This document shows, in pieces, positions 22,300 to 35,142 of a stretch of 64,000 bases of DNA; the stretch's first letter is position 1, and each line of letters opens with the position of its first letter. Both the position numbers and the translations under genes were made by a program. Origin of the DNA: Mantis religiosa (taxonomy: Eukaryota > Arthropoda > Insecta > Mantodea > Mantidae); contig CM060953.1 of assembly GCA_030765055.1 (NCBI GenBank), positions 187,207,782 to 187,271,781 on the forward strand, written 5' to 3'. The notes under the pieces are model-generated. The model was not told the origin of the DNA. It ran no database searches and saw only the letters and a program-made list of their open reading frames with translations.

Positions 22300-25157
22300 G
22301 TGTATGAGAGTCCTAATGAGCCACCCATGCTGCCAGATCTATATTATTTTAGTGCATATAAATCCGAACTGTAGTTACGTTACACCTAAAAGTTACTCCT
22401 TGAAATACTGTTGAACATGTTTGCCAAAGAATACAATATCTGGTACTATGAAACATTTAGTGTAACATTTTAATGAATAAATTGCTTTTTTTCAGTCATA
22501 TTTTTTGGTTTATTTAATCTGCAAAAGAGAGTAGAAATATAGTTAAAAGAAAGTGAAGTTGGGGGAAAGGCTGTTAAATGCTTCCAGAAGATAAAGGGAC
22601 AGATAAAATGTAAAATTTCTGGCTAACAGTAATCCAAAATAAACCTTGGGCGTTGTTCTCGGTTACTCGAAATTTTTGCCCAACTTCTGAGTTGTTTGTA
22701 TTCTTGCCTAGAAATGAGCAGAATATAATCAGTGAACGAAGTAAACAAATCAAAGTAGAATTTAGAAAAAAAGTGACAAAGTTAAAGGAACTGCGAATTA
22801 TTCTCCAGTAAAATTGTATCCTTTAGGTTTTGTTATTATTTAAAATGTAGATTGTGCATTTTATTTAGTGAATCAATATATTAGTTGTTGGCAATATGAT
22901 TAAAGTACTTTGGAGCTGTTTAGAGAGAATGAGGAAACATTTGCTGATTGAAGGGTGGTTTGGGGTGGCAGGAATTTTTTGTAAATCACCCTTTTGCAAC
23001 TCTGAAGATTTGGTATTTATCCGGCTTTCACTTTTTGAGTTGTGCTGTTCATATGTATACGTCATATTTGAGTCAGAGGACGTAAAACATGTATTCCAAG
23101 TAGGGATGTTTTATTAGAATACAGAACTTTTTATAGAAATAATTGAGTAAAACAAAAATGTACGGTATTTTGCATGAATATTGCACATTTTACTGACAGA
23201 GTGATAAAAGTCATGAAATTTCAGTAGCCCTAGACTTTGAATGTGCCAATGAATATGATAATCTGCAATAAACGGGTTAAGCTGTGAAAGAATAATGACT
23301 TTGGTTATTCTTCTCTTTTATCGTTTCATAAAGAACATAATACCGTTTTAAGATATTCATCTTTTCAGTTTGGTGCATATGTAAACACATGTAGTATATT
23401 ATTGTCTAAAAATACAATTTTATGTTAATGATTCTCATGTTTTTACCTTCTAAGCGATAAGGCGGTCTCTGTGACCGCACCATGTAAGTTGTACCCCAAA
23501 CATGTCACGCTTATTAAAGGATATTGGGACTGCCGTGTTAGTAAATACTTCCTTTTCAGTAGGAGTCTTATTTAGAATAAACAATATATTTAGACATCCG
23601 CGTCGGTAAGTTATTATTGTTCGGCCTTGTCCGACATTTTGAAGAGTAGGCGGCGAATGTCATGCGGGACAGTCCTTGAGATTTTCGACAATGACCGTGG
23701 CACCAGAATAGCAGATCGATGTCAGAGGTCACAGCATGCGCCAAGGCTCCGTCAGACGCTCTCTGCGTCGAGAAGCAACTTCCGTTTAAATCGGTTGCCT
23801 CGTGCCGAATCAGATTTCCTGTTTTGATACGTTTATAAATTGATGACAGAAATGACGAAAAACTAATGATAACCCGTTTTTTATTTACGGTAAAATCACG
23901 TGGACTTTAAATACTAAAAAGGTTTAGTACATTAACCCTCATCATGTTTAATGTGGTAAACTCTACAGCGTGCTTAATGCACAGAAGTATTGCATTCCAC
24001 CTATTGATACCGAGATTTCAGCGAAAATGCATGTTTTGAGGTCTCCGAATAAGCAAACAAAAAAGCGGTTTTAATGTTTGTACGTGTGAATGGCGAACAT
24101 TGGGGCGGATACCAAACTTGGCATTTCAGTACAGCATTCAGACAAGTGACACTATTTGCCCCTTTTTTTTTAAACATGATCATACTGGTTTTAATATTTT
24201 GTTTAATATTTTCATGACTAGCAAGGTATACATATATCTTGAATTTTCTACTTATGGTCTTTATTCTGAATGAATCTTATATTACTGGTTAACCGCAAAA
24301 GATAAATAAAATTACTACATAAAAAATTAATTTATTAAAACATACACTTTGTGTAGCCTTAATCATTGTAGGTCCATATGTTTCAAAAATTAAAATGTTT
24401 ATTTTCTAACCGATGAAAAATGAAATCAACTTTATGTATATCACTAGGCTAAATGATGAAATTGGCTCTTTAAATTCAGCTTAAACATAGTGCCGCTTAA
24501 CCACGCCCATTGATAATTTTTCTTATATTCTGTAACGGTATTTTCATTGGACCTCCCTCAAAAGTACCAAAAAGATAGGCACACCAAATTGTTTTGGATG
24601 TTTCGGAAAATTAAATGTATGTTCAAAGTACCATTTGTGAGCTTTTGAAATAAACGTATCGATAAAAAATAGGGTCGGTTTATGCTGTGTAAATCATTTT
24701 GTGCTCTAGAAGAACACAATATTTACCTTTTATGTCGTTTAAGAGAGGGAAATATATAGTGTACACACATGACTTTCTCTAGGAAGAAAGTCATAATACG
24801 CTTGAAGTATGAGTTAACTGGAGTGCCATTAATTTTTGCACAATTTTAATCCTGTTTTAACTTATCTGTATAATCGTTATTTACAGAAACACAAAGTTAT
24901 CTGTGTTTCTACGTCGTGTTAATATAATAAGAAATCTGTACTCATTGATCCACCATAACGATGGAGACTTTCTTAGATCAAGCAGCTGACACTGAACCTG
25001 AAATAAGTGATTACACGCACCATGGACTCACTACGAACTCTCTTATAGGTAGTTAAATAATTGGGAGGTTAATGGACCACTAAGAGCAGATGTTCTAAGA
25101 GTCGTATTGTATTCTGTTTTCCTTGACTGTACATTACCAATAATGGTAATCAAATCA
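22300..25157. other. Unassigned intron sequence
   Basis: About 2.9 kb with no recognisable gene, SINE or TIR. The stretch 23600-23830 is richer in CpG and has a 66-codon ORF without motifs. The 18-mer ATTGATACCGAGATTTCA at about 24003 recurs at about 25626, perhaps marking one dispersed repeat. Confidence 0.5.
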
Positions 25158-25340
25158 AGGCTCCATTCATATTGTACATAACACTTAGTTAATCGCATAT
25201 ACTGTTTATGTTAAAACAGTTAAATTTAATAATCAGATTAATCTATATATGTTATGCAAGATTCCACTCATATTGTGCACATGCTTTTGTTAATGTTTTT
25301 TAAATCGCACATTAAAACAATTTAATTTAATAACCAGTTG
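25158..25340 (+). repeat. Diverged tandem duplication, two units of about 99 bp
   Basis: Unit 1 (from AAGGCTCCATTCATATTG) and unit 2 (from AAGATTCCACTCATATTG) both end in TTAATTTAATAAC/TCAG-type sequence (AATTTAATAATCAG and AATTTAATAACCAG). Small indels separate them. Confidence 0.65.
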
Positions 25341-27010
25341 CCAACTTTCACATGCTGGATCATTTAGGTCCACCACATTTTTGTAATCAGCTGACTGCAA
25401 TACAGATTCTCTCTCTTTCTCTCTCTCAACTCAAATCGGTTACCATTCATTCAATAGTTATGTAACCAGAATTTAAAGTAGTGTCTAATGTTTCACCTCT
25501 CTAATGACACCCCTTGACCTTAAATGTCCCTGAGAACTTGAAGTTTGGACCTTAGCAAAAATATATTTGATTAGATTTAACAAATTATACATTTCACACC
25601 GAGACCATTTTAATGTTCCCTAAAATTGATACCGAGATTTCACCATTTTTATAGAGAAAGGTCTATATGAGCAGCATAACGGGGGGAGGGGGCAACAAGT
25701 GGGTAAAATACCAAATGAATTTTAAATTCAGCGTTTTTTCAAGGTTGCGCGACAAACGTTTTTCAGGAAAATCCCTCCATCCCATAACACCATTTACATG
25801 GAACGTTTTTGAAAGTGTTGTTTCTCAAAAAGGATTCTAGCGATTTTGATTAAAATACCGTAAGGTTAAAATATTCTCATGCCAAACGAAATCTGTAACT
25901 TCATTTTTTTGTAATGTCCTCAGAAGTCATTCTGAATGGCTTGTGCATGACTGGTAAACGTAAGGCATAGTAAATATTAATTCACAAAAAAGATACAGAA
26001 GATTAGAACACAATGTTTGTGAGCGAACCCTTTCCGAGATATTCTTTGTTGTTTCCAAGGCTTGTTTCGAACCCTTGACCTTGGAAACAGTGGGCCAGAT
26101 TCTCCCTGCACACTCAGGAAGATCAGCAATACGGTAACTTCTGTAAATGTCACATGAGGTTGGTAGAGAAATAAGCTTTTGTAGAATGGACAAAGCCATG
26201 TGAATGCAGCTTGGCGTTCCAAGTTTTACATGTTGAGTTATGCAATAGCTTCTCTGGGGGACGAGTCGGAGCAAATGTGTCACCACCTATCTGACGCCAG
26301 CGGTTCATAAAGCACCAAACATTACACGCTACTGCCGACAAGATATAAAGCGAGGGGGATACAAGGGGGAGCAGGAAATTGCAAGTAGCTAAACATAAAG
26401 CGGAAGTATAATCGGTGCATGCTCCGAGCCAGGAATAAATCAGACACGACGAGCGCGTGTCAGCGAACTCTATTTCCCTATTTATATACGTACTCCGCGC
26501 GCTTGCTATTTCTGATCGGGATTTAAATCTCCGGCGTCAGAAATGCTGGCCAAAGCGAGAGGTTCTCGAACCTTTGCAGTTTTCTGGTGTTTTGTTTTTT
26601 ACGTATGCGATCGGCAGTTGAGATTTTTCGCATATTAGAAGAGCAGTTTGTTATAAAATATTTCTGATGTGATTTACTGCTTAAAACAAACATACATAAT
26701 GAGCTTAAAGTAGCCCCAAAATGCTTTGAGTGTCTAGAAAACGTAGGCAAATGGAGGAACGGTTATGTAAAATACATGAGATAAAAATGGATTGGTCTTA
26801 TCTTTTTATGTGTACTAGGCCTTAATTTAGATATTTACGAACTATTAAAAGTTACACTAAGTAGGTGATACATAACCCACAATTACAGTACTGCGCTATA
26901 ATCGCAAACCTTTACATGTACACAGAAAAATACTTGTTTACATTCCGAAAAGGTCAGAGAGCAGAAACTGGCAGTCAGCATTCCATAGTATGAAATGAAA
27001 CGTTTTTTAC
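25341..27010. other. Intron with a TATA/CpG-rich module
   Basis: No gene is supported. On the minus strand ACGTATATAAATAGGG at about 26475-26493 is a good TATA box inside a CpG-rich stretch (26390-26530). The open frame at 25927-26341 downstream of it lacks motifs. A decayed LTR promoter is possible. Confidence 0.4.
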
Positions 27011-27239
27011 TTTACGTCCTCCAACGTTAAGTCATATCGGACGATAAATGAAATGGGTGAAATGGTGCTCAAATGAGCCCGGGGTCCATAGTTACCCGAG
27101 TTACCCGACATTTGTCTTTCAGGATAAGGGAAATCCCCGGAAAAAAACCTTATCCAGGTAACTCACCCTGACCTAGATTCGAACTCGGGACCTCTTGAAC
27201 GTGAGGCAGACACGCTACCACCACGCTATCGAGGCGGGC
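27011..27239 (-). mobile_element. SINE family A copy 3, full length
   Basis: On the minus strand it runs from GCCCGCCTCGATAGCGTGGT through B-box GAGTTCGAATCTAGG to the ACGTTGGAGGACGTAAA tail. Head, body and tail are all complete. Confidence 0.94.
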
Positions 27240-27377
27240 TGAAACGTTATCATGAGCTATCAAAAATAAGACATAAACTTCGATATTCACCCAAAAATTC
27301 AACATCAGAATCCAAAAAAATATCTTTAGAAAATATGGTATGTATGAGAAAGGGGCCCATAACTTAGAAACAAAAGA

Positions 27378-27380
<3 letters not shown>

Positions 27381-27439
<59 letters not shown>
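27381..27439. repeat. (TA)n microsatellite
   Basis: About 29 TA repeats without interruption. Confidence 0.97.
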
Positions 27440-27441
<2 letters not shown>

Positions 27442-28349
27442 TTTCAAATTTGAGTCAAACATTTTCATCACATCAAAGATTTTCAAGAAAATTACCAAAC
27501 CTCAAAAATCAAGAGTTTGATCAAATACAGTGTATTTGAAATATTAATGTGATAAATTAAATATCTTGAATTTTCTTGTGTAACTGTTAAGTGCTCTTCA
27601 TCTGTGGAATTTTGTATAACCGAATATCGTAGTAGATTAATAAATCTTAAAACAGAAAAAATAAGACCATTGAAATACATAATTTAAAATTGTGCTTACT
27701 GTTTCCATGCAACAGACCCTTCTCTTAGAAATTGTTTATTGCGTAATTTGAAAACATTCCCTACAGTCTGATTTTTAAAATAAGATACGTGAAGGTCATC
27801 TGTTTCTCCACGTGAGGCTTCGCAATGTTGCCCTACAGCAGACAGGAAGTAATGCAGATATCCTCTTTCTTTATCATCTCAACACATAAACAAGGGTTCG
27901 AGCTATCAGAGTCTGTGATTCACCAGTGTAACCAATCTGGCAACCTTTGTTTACGTTACCATAGCAACGACCTTTCCCTCTTACCCTTCGCATCCCTTGC
28001 TTGATTACCTTCACGTATCTTTTAAAAATCAGACTATATGTACTTATTGTCACCGTGTAGAATTATGGTGCTGCTGTCACAGGCCGGATCCGGGCCCGAG
28101 GGCAGGAGAGGAAAAGAGACAGAGAGGCTCCGGAACGTCCTGTCAATTGTTGCAGCCGCGAAAATTCTGGGAAGGTCTGTGGCTTTCTAGAAACAATGGT
28201 TGGGGAGGTATAAATATTGGCAAGGTGTTGTTGGTTATTGCGACAGTGGACGATTGAAGTGTACCGCGGTGATGTCTTTCATTTGTTTTCGTGCAGCAAA
28301 ACACAGAGTCAGTCTTTAAGACAGCTAATTGTAATTTCACGTCATTTTA
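27440..28349. other. Unassigned intron sequence
   Basis: No gene. 28060-28250 is locally GC-richer (CCGGATCCGGGCCCGAGG) with no motif I recognise. Confidence 0.5.
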
Positions 28350-29350
28350 CTACAGCAAAAGTTGTTGTTTCCGGAAACCAGAGATAAATGGCAAAATGAA
28401 TGGACAGAAAGTCTAGAAGGTAGAAGAGTGTTTGAAATTTTTCAGAACGTCAAAGAGAGATTAAAATTGAATTTTATTCAACCAATAAAGGGATTTATAC
28501 ATTATATAACAGGACACGGACCTTATAAGACCTATTGGAAGAAAATCAATAAAACTGAAAATGATATATGCGAATTATGTAACAAACAAGACAATCCTGA
28601 ACATGTAGTATTTGAATGTGGAAGATATGCAATTCACCAACAAGAAGAGAGGCATGCGCTAGCAGGATATATCGTAAATGACATAATTCGAGATCAACAA
28701 TTGGTAAATAAATTACAAGTTTTGACTAACTTTGTAAGTAAGAAAGCATGGGAGGTAAAAATATTCAAAGGAGAAAGAGTTGATAATAGGCGAAGAATAG
28801 TACAAGATCCAAGAAGGAGTTCTAGAATACAAAATAGGATAAGACGGGAAGAGTTATTGAATAATCAAACAATGGAGGGAATTCAAGAAGAAGAAATAGA
28901 TCAACAAGAAGAAGAATTAGAAGAGGTACAATTAGAAATTGATAATCTTAATCAAGTCAATAGAAGAAGATTCTTTGTAACCTCAACAGGAAGACAGGAA
29001 TGGGCAGAGAGAAGAACATTCAGATCTAGGAGAAGAGAGGGAGAGACATTTGCGGAATATAGAAGTAGATTACAAGAGGAAAGAGAAGAGTAGAGAGAGT
29101 AATAAGAAGAGAAGTATCAGCGTGAGTTCAAAATAGAGTTGACTGCATGGGCGGCGGAGGCCATGGTGGACTACAGCATTAGTAGATTTAGATGTAGATT
29201 TAGAAAATAAGGATTTTGTAATTTTTATAGTTGTTTTTTTTTTGTGTTTATTTCTGTTATTTTATTTCATTTTATTTTTGTAGATTAGTATTCTGAGAGA
29301 TTTGTATAATTATAACAATTGTAAGGATTTTATGGAAAAATAAAGAGAAA
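28350..29350 (+). mobile_element. 5'-truncated non-LTR retrotransposon, R1-like
   Basis: The C-terminal coding part of a LINE ORF2 is followed by about 260 bp of AT-rich 3' UTR containing AAATAAAGAGAAA at its end. The reverse transcriptase and endonuclease regions are absent, as expected for a 5'-truncated insertion. Exact ends were not determined; no target duplication was found. Confidence 0.8.
28365..29093 (+). CDS. LINE ORF2 C-terminus with CCHC knuckle and charged tail
   Basis: An open 243-codon frame. FIHYITGHGPYKTYWKKI precedes the zinc knuckle ICELCNKQDNPEHVVFECGR (C-x2-C-x7-H-x4-C type), the usual end of R1-like ORF2 proteins. Unusually, about 130 further codons follow, rich in R, E and Q, including IQEEEIDQQEEELEEVQLEI (a likely helix) and a final RSRLQEEREE. 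The frame is intact, suggesting a fairly recent insertion. Confidence 0.78.
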   Translation: MFPETRDKWQNEWTESLEGRRVFEIFQNVKERLKLNFIQPIKGFIHYITGHGPYKTYWKKINKTENDICELCNKQDNPEHVVFECGRYAIHQQEERHALAGYIVNDIIRDQQLVNKLQVLTNFVSKKAWEVKIFKGERVDNRRRIVQDPRRSSRIQNRIRREELLNNQTMEGIQEEEIDQQEEELEEVQLEIDNLNQVNRRRFFVTSTGRQEWAERRTFRSRRREGETFAEYRSRLQEEREE

Positions 29351-29404
29351 ATTTGGATATATGCCCCGGTATAGTTGTCTAGGTGCCGGGGTAGAATATT
29401 CAGA

Positions 29405-29429
29405 TTTTATTTATTTATTTATTTATTTG
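29405..29429. repeat. (TTTA)n microsatellite
   Basis: Six TTTA units. Confidence 0.9.
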
Positions 29430-30205
29430 TCCGAATCTACGTAACCCAGCCAGTCACATTATATAGTTCATTGAGATGTTATATTCATGAGCAGAATAAT
29501 TATAAACAAACTTTGGAATGTTTGCCCATTTTTTTCACATTACCCATTTATTTTGTCCGGTTTCCACACTTCTAAGTGTAGTTTTCAGGGTCATGTTAGC
29601 CATGAAATGTTTAAAGGCCATGAGATGTAGAAGATCCTTCTTTTATAAAGAGCAAAAGTATACATCTGAAGTTTGTTTTACTCAAATAAGTTGCTGTAAA
29701 ATCGTTGCTCTGTTAAGAGAAAAGAATTAAGAACTTGTAAAGGGTTTGTAAACTTCCAATTGTAATTAGTACACCGAGCTGCATTAACACCGCCCTTTGG
29801 ACTTAGGTTGACTGTGAAGCCTGCTAACGTAATGTGATATCAGGAGGGGTAGTGTACATAGTGATGTGAACCTCGAAGCGGTTGCTAGGCGAAAACACCA
29901 TGCCAAGTGCCAAGTTTTGGAAATATCGATCCCGTTTGTTTTGCATTGCCCTCAACCCGTTCTAATTGACACGCTGTTTAGTATGGTTTTGATCCGTTTT
30001 TCGGAATAAGCAGATATGAGTAATGCATTCTTTTACTAATAAGAGAAATTGAAAACAGATAGCAGAGGAATACTAGAATTAAGAGTCATAATTTTGCTAT
30101 TTAACAATCATCTTTGTTTACGATCTCAAACATTTCCCATGCGTTTTCTCGTACTTAAAGAGAAGTCTTGATTAATGATTTAATAATAGCGTCTTTTGTT
30201 CATTT

Positions 30206-30245
30206 CATTCATCGTCCGATATGACTTAACTTTGGAGGAGGTAAA
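30206..30245 (+). mobile_element. SINE family A 3' fragment
   Basis: Only the tail is present: CATTCATCGTCCGATATGAC followed by TTAACTTTGGAGGAGGTAAA. Confidence 0.8.
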
Positions 30246-31328
30246 TTACCCCCCGAAAAATTGTCAGCATCATTTTAAAGTGCTGTCGCTCAGTTGTTTC
30301 TTCAGTATAATGGAAGGAGCATATGCTTTCAAGGACACGAGTTCCTGTGTACGTGTATCTACAACGTGGTATGTGATAGAACTATTTCCGTAAACGTTTA
30401 TTTTGTAGATAACCTAAAGACTAGAGTGTGCAGCAAGCGAGTCATTTGAGTTTTAGGGTTTGACTGGGCGAGCCCGTTTCATTGTTTGGGAGGTTCCCCT
30501 TTAAATCAGTACTCTAGCTTGGTATTGATCGGGGCAGGCAACCAGCACAAGCGGCAGCCTGCCTGCGTGATGATGGTGTCTGTTGTGAAGTCATTGCTCC
30601 TTCTCTGAACACGTGACCATATCGATTTTTCTCGTTTTGCATCTAGTCGGTGCTAAAGCGCTCGTGTTACTTTATTAAAATGTTTTGCCCCAGCCTGTTT
30701 TGTTACGGAACAATGCGTCGCTCCAGCGGCCAGGATGTGGATTTTCCTTAATTGCTTTTGTTTTCGCTTCACCCAATACACATGTTTATTAATTGCAATT
30801 CCCGGATGTACGGAACCTGTTTTACTTGTATTTCTTCCTCAAACCAAGGTCAGTTTTTTTTATCCCTTCACAAGCAATATGAATTAGTGGCTTTTCACTT
30901 CCGGTACTCAAAACAAGGTTGCAAATTTTCAGAATGTAACGGGAGATATCCGAATTATTTTTTAAAAATCTTGTTCATATCCTGTTTCTGAAATAAATGG
31001 CAATGTAAATGGTAAGATATATGTGATCCTTCCTTAGAAATAATCAAATGAATCTTTTAGTGACCTTGTTTAAATGTGGTGTGCCAAAATTCAGATTGCC
31101 CGTTAGAAGAAAGGTTTCAGTGTACTCCCATACTGTCAGAAGCAGCACACATTACATCTTGCTTTCGATTCCCTGCTGAGGGTTGGGAAAATCAGAAAAA
31201 AGTTGTAGGTATGAAAATGTTCAGCAAGAATTTGAGCCTCGAATTAACCCTACCAGATAGTAAATGGTGATCTTGATATGTATTAAACAATTAGCTTTTC
31301 GGAAAGGTAGAATCAGCTGAAGAAGGGA
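30246..31328. other. Unassigned intron sequence
   Basis: About 1.1 kb. Short ORFs at 30752 and 31076 show no family features. Confidence 0.5.
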
Positions 31329-31510
31329 ATGCCACAGCTAGGATTTGAACTAATGATCTTCCGATCTCCGTGCCAGCGCGACATTAAATTCTCCAACCGA
31401 CTACCGTTGCCACGGTAGCTCCGTGGTTAGAGCAACCGGGCGGAGATGAGATCCGTGGTTCAAATCCTGGCTGTGGCATTGAATTTTTCCTAACTGTCCA
31501 ACACACGGCT
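31329..31510. mobile_element. SINE family C inverted pair
   Basis: A minus-strand head (31329-31405; on the plus strand TGCCACAGCTAGGATTTGAA) abuts a plus-strand head (31406-31500; GGTTCAAATCCTGGCTGTGG), joined head to head. A similar arrangement occurs at 50.6-50.9 kb. Confidence 0.75.
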
Positions 31511-31697
31511 TGTGTGAAACAAGAAATAATTTGCAATTAGATTTTCATTTGTGGAAGTTGTAGAGAAGAGGTTAAGCCAACAATTACAGAATTGTTTTAG
31601 AAAGTAAACAAGTGGGGTTTGTTTACATCCTTTACGCCCAAGAAAAGCCACTACGAGTTGACGTCATTGTCAAGAGTACGTTCCACTCGCGCGTCTG

Positions 31698-31892
31698 GCC
31701 CGCTGCTGTAGCGTAGGTGGTAGCGTGTCTGCCTCCCTAGTTTTAATCTCGGTCAGGGTGAGTTGTCTGGATAAGATCTTTTCTCCCGTATTCTGAACGA
31801 GTTACTCGTACGAGCTGTACGAACCCTGGGTTCATTTGAGCACCATTTCACCCATCGTCTGATATGATTTAACGTTGGAGGACGTACATTAA
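31698..31892 (+). mobile_element. SINE family A copy 5, diverged
   Basis: The head GCCCGCTGCTGTAGCGTAGG is followed by a shortened B-box region and a body ending AACGTTGGAGGACGTACATT. It is immediately followed by a family B copy. Confidence 0.88.
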
Positions 31893-31896
31893 CAAA

Positions 31897-32160
31897 TGGC
31901 TGGCCCCGTAGCTCAGTCGGTAGAGCACCTGCCTGCCGTGCTAGGGGTCCCGGGTTCGATTCCCTGCGGCGGGGGTGGGGAACTTTCTCTGACCAAGATA
32001 ATTCCCCATCTTCCCCAGAGTGTGAGTGTGCGCGATCTAGTGGTTAAAAACCGACGAATACGAACACCTTCGATATGTTCCAAAGGAGAATGGTCGCCGA
32101 TATGACCATTGTAGTTAAATGCGGGAAATAAATAGAACAAATAATGAAAAAAAAAAAAAA
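31897..32160 (+). mobile_element. SINE family B copy 2 with poly(A) tail
   Basis: The head has GTAGCTCAGTCGGTAGAGCA and B-box CGGGTTCGATTCCC. The body is near-identical to the 20.7-kb copy. The A-run is 32147-32160. It starts four bases after a family A tail. Confidence 0.92.
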
Positions 32161-32292
32161 TGTTTTCACAGTCTTTGGGGGAAACGTGGTGGTAGAGTAA
32201 TCAACATGTTAGCCCAAATATGAACCATAAATTACAGTGCATCTGCGTATGCAGCTTTTCTAATCAGCAGGACCTGAGCGCGCCTATGACAG

Positions 32293-32307
32293 CGTTGGAG
32301 GACGTAA

Positions 32308-32370
<63 letters not shown>
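32293..32370 (+). repeat. SINE A tail continuing into (AC)30
   Basis: The family A 3' signature GCGTTGGAGGACGTAAATT runs straight into 60 bp of AC repeat (32311-32370). The microsatellite therefore grew at, or replaced, the tail of a SINE copy. Confidence 0.9.
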
Positions 32371-32375
<5 letters not shown>

Positions 32376-33588
32376 AGTTCGATTGCAGTGGATCTCTGGA
32401 TGAGTTTTTCTGGGAGGGGGGTGGTTCCCTTACCTTGAAGAAAAAAGACAAACCAGCTTTTTGGGGCACACTAGTCTAAATATGAATTTTAATATCTACA
32501 GAATGTAACTACCGTTTGACATTTGCAGTAGCTTATTTGCAATAGCTTATTTTGTATATTTTGTGGGTTACTATTATCTTGCTCCAGGGAGCTGAAATGT
32601 AGGATAACTTTTATTGTGTGGAGTTCAGATTCACACAATTGTTCTTCCATTTCATTGACAGTTTCGAAGTTTCTAAAAGGTGTGAATAAATTTTAGGAGG
32701 GGAGGTAGAAATTAGGCCGCTCGCCTGTAAAAGAGGAGTTGATAAGTTCATATTTGCTTCCAATGTTAATTTCCACCGTTGAATACGAATGCAGGGATGG
32801 GGTGTATTTTGGTTTGGAATAACTTAAAATGTCGAAGTTTCAAGCAGAATCAGCCTGGTAACCTGTTCAAAAAAGTGCGATAAGGCTGTAGCAGAGGATG
32901 AAGGACTTCACGTTATCAACAAGCTATTATTGTGTAGTTAAAACCACTTAGAAGAGAATTTTTAGACCAAAATATCATGCCTCCAGCAGAAACTCTTTTT
33001 AGCGTGTACCAGATTAGATTTAATAATCACGTGTATAAAAGGGGCTACGGAAGACATCGATCGCAACTGGAAGCTTTCTTGCAGCACGCTTCGTCTGTGT
33101 CGGCGCCTAGCAAATGGAATCAGCTTTGTCGATGCAGGAACCTCTCGGCGGAGAAAAGGAGATGTTCATGTTTTTCGTGCGATGCAGAAATGCGCTTCCA
33201 TGCGTAATTTGTCTTTGAAACTACGTGTGTAAAGATATTTTAAGGGTACCTTTTAAGTTTGCATGTTCTTAAACTTTCCAGATCTTGAAGATGAGTTGTA
33301 TTTTTTTTTATATTTATTGAAATTTGAACAGTTTTTAGGAGTGGAAATATGACTTAAAAACTGGAGGCCAAAAGAAGTGTTTTCTTGGATTTGTCTATTG
33401 TGTTCTAATACTCCATTAATTTTATAATATATTTTGTCTTTCTCTTCCTATTTATAACATATATCGCGCTTCATTACCTCAGGAGTACCCAAAATATTGT
33501 CACAATATGGGAGAAATAATAGTATTTACTTAAAAGTAGTAAAAAGGGTGTCTTTACTCTTATATAATATGTATGTAATGTGTGTATG
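32371..33588. other. Unassigned intron sequence
   Basis: No gene or recognised repeat. The ORF at 32977-33207 lacks motifs. Confidence 0.5.
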
Positions 33589-33610
33589 TGAGAGAGAGAG
33601 AGAAAGAGAG

Positions 33611-33657
<47 letters not shown>

Positions 33658-33674
33658 GAGAAAGAAAGAGAGAG
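33589..33674. repeat. (GA)n/(GAAA)n microsatellite
   Basis: GA units pass into GAAA units and back to GA over 86 bp. The ORFs drawn through it on both strands are low-complexity artefacts. Confidence 0.96.
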
Positions 33675-34303
33675 CATGAACCACCTCATCATTACAGCCC
33701 ATATAAGCGCATTGCTCTATTTTTGATAGGTTGGCGTAGTACCAAAAATTTGAATAGTGTAGGTTTTGTGTTCTCTGCAGCCTCCCATGACAGAGAGAGG
33801 GAGGGGAAGGAGGGGGGGGAGCGTTATATTTGTCTTCAGCAGTTCACTATTATAAAATGTACTGTAGTATTCTTCCTACAAGTTCCGGAATTAGTTGCCT
33901 TATCCAATCAAAAAGAGTTAATAAAAGAATAGATGTAATCAACATTCTCTTCATTTTACGTTGTGACTCTTTTAAAGTCAGCAGACTGGCGTTCTTTGTT
34001 AGAGCTTGTTTAAACCTCGAAAGAAGGAATGATTTTTGTAATATTTCAATTTGTTTGACTTCATCTAATTGAATAAATGTTAATCATCCTCATCATGAGA
34101 AAATGAAAGGTGTGCTGGACAAAATTGGAAAGGAAACTGTGTAACGTAGTTTTAAAAATGAATACGAGTTTGAAGTATGAAAGGTAAGCTTATAGTTTAC
34201 CCAAAGAAAATATAGTTTCTTTTCAGAGAGAACATTTAATTTTATATAAACGTTGACTAATATTAAAAGTGACATTCATTCGCTGGAGTAGAGCTCGTTT
34301 TGT

Positions 34304-34527
34304 CATTTACGACCTCCAACGTTGTCATATTGGACGATGAATGGAATGGGTGAAATGATGCTCAAATGAGCCCAGGGTCCATAGAGAATTACCCGACATT
34401 CGTCTTTCAGGATAAGGGAAAACCCCGGAAAAGACAGTAACCAGGTAACTCACCCTGACCGAAATTCGAACTCGGGACCTCTTGAACGTGAGGTAGACAG
34501 GCTGTCATCTACGCTACCGAGGCGGGC
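34304..34527 (-). mobile_element. SINE family A copy, full length
   Basis: On the minus strand: head GCCCGCCTCGGTAGCGTAGA, B-box GAGTTCGAATTTCGG, body and ACGTTGGAGGTCGTAAA tail. Confidence 0.93.
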
Positions 34528-34932
34528 GCAGAGTTCGTTGCTGTCCTGCTTCCATTTGGTGGGAATCCATTCATATCTAACTTTAGCCAGTCTGATGCAT
34601 CAGTAACTTACCCACTTGGAGTAAATCACCTGATAGAATGTGGTTTTGCTTTACTCCCTGAATACCTCAGTTGCTGTGTCAGCGAAATTAGAAAATGGAC
34701 TATATCTAATATCCAGAATTCAGTTGTATTGTTTTCTGTAATAACAAATCAGCGGGCACTTGGCACTGAGTAAAGCGTCAGGTAAATGATCAGCTATAAA
34801 AAGGGTTTACGACTGAGAAATAAATCATTTTAGTATTAACTTTGTTCATTGATATGATGACTTTGTTTTCTAGTTCCCAAGTATTGACCTATGAAGACTA
34901 CACTTATTTTCGTAAAACATGCTTAACAATAA

Positions 34933-35142
34933 TAGCCAGCCGCTCACGTGTCTGTCTCACATTCAAGAGGCATCGAGTTGGAATCTGGATCACGGCGAGT
35001 TATCCGGATAAGGTTTTTCTGGGGTTTTCCCGTATCCTGAAAGATGATAGCCTGCTAGCTCTAAGCTTTATGGACCTTAGCTCATTTGAGTATCATTTTA
35101 TTCGTCTTCCGATATGGATAACGTTGGAAAACGTAAATAGAT
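34933..35142 (+). mobile_element. SINE family A copy, diverged
   Basis: The head is truncated (GCCAGCCGCTCACGTGTCTG) and followed by ATCCGGATAAGGTTTTTCTG, CTCATTTGAGTATCATTTTA and the tail AACGTTGGAAAACGTAAAT. Confidence 0.85.

Noticed and set aside
32220..32469. ORFs through the AC repeat
   Set aside because: They are dipeptide runs of a microsatellite.
33474..33932. ORFs through the GA/GAAA repeat
   Set aside because: Low-complexity artefacts on both strands.
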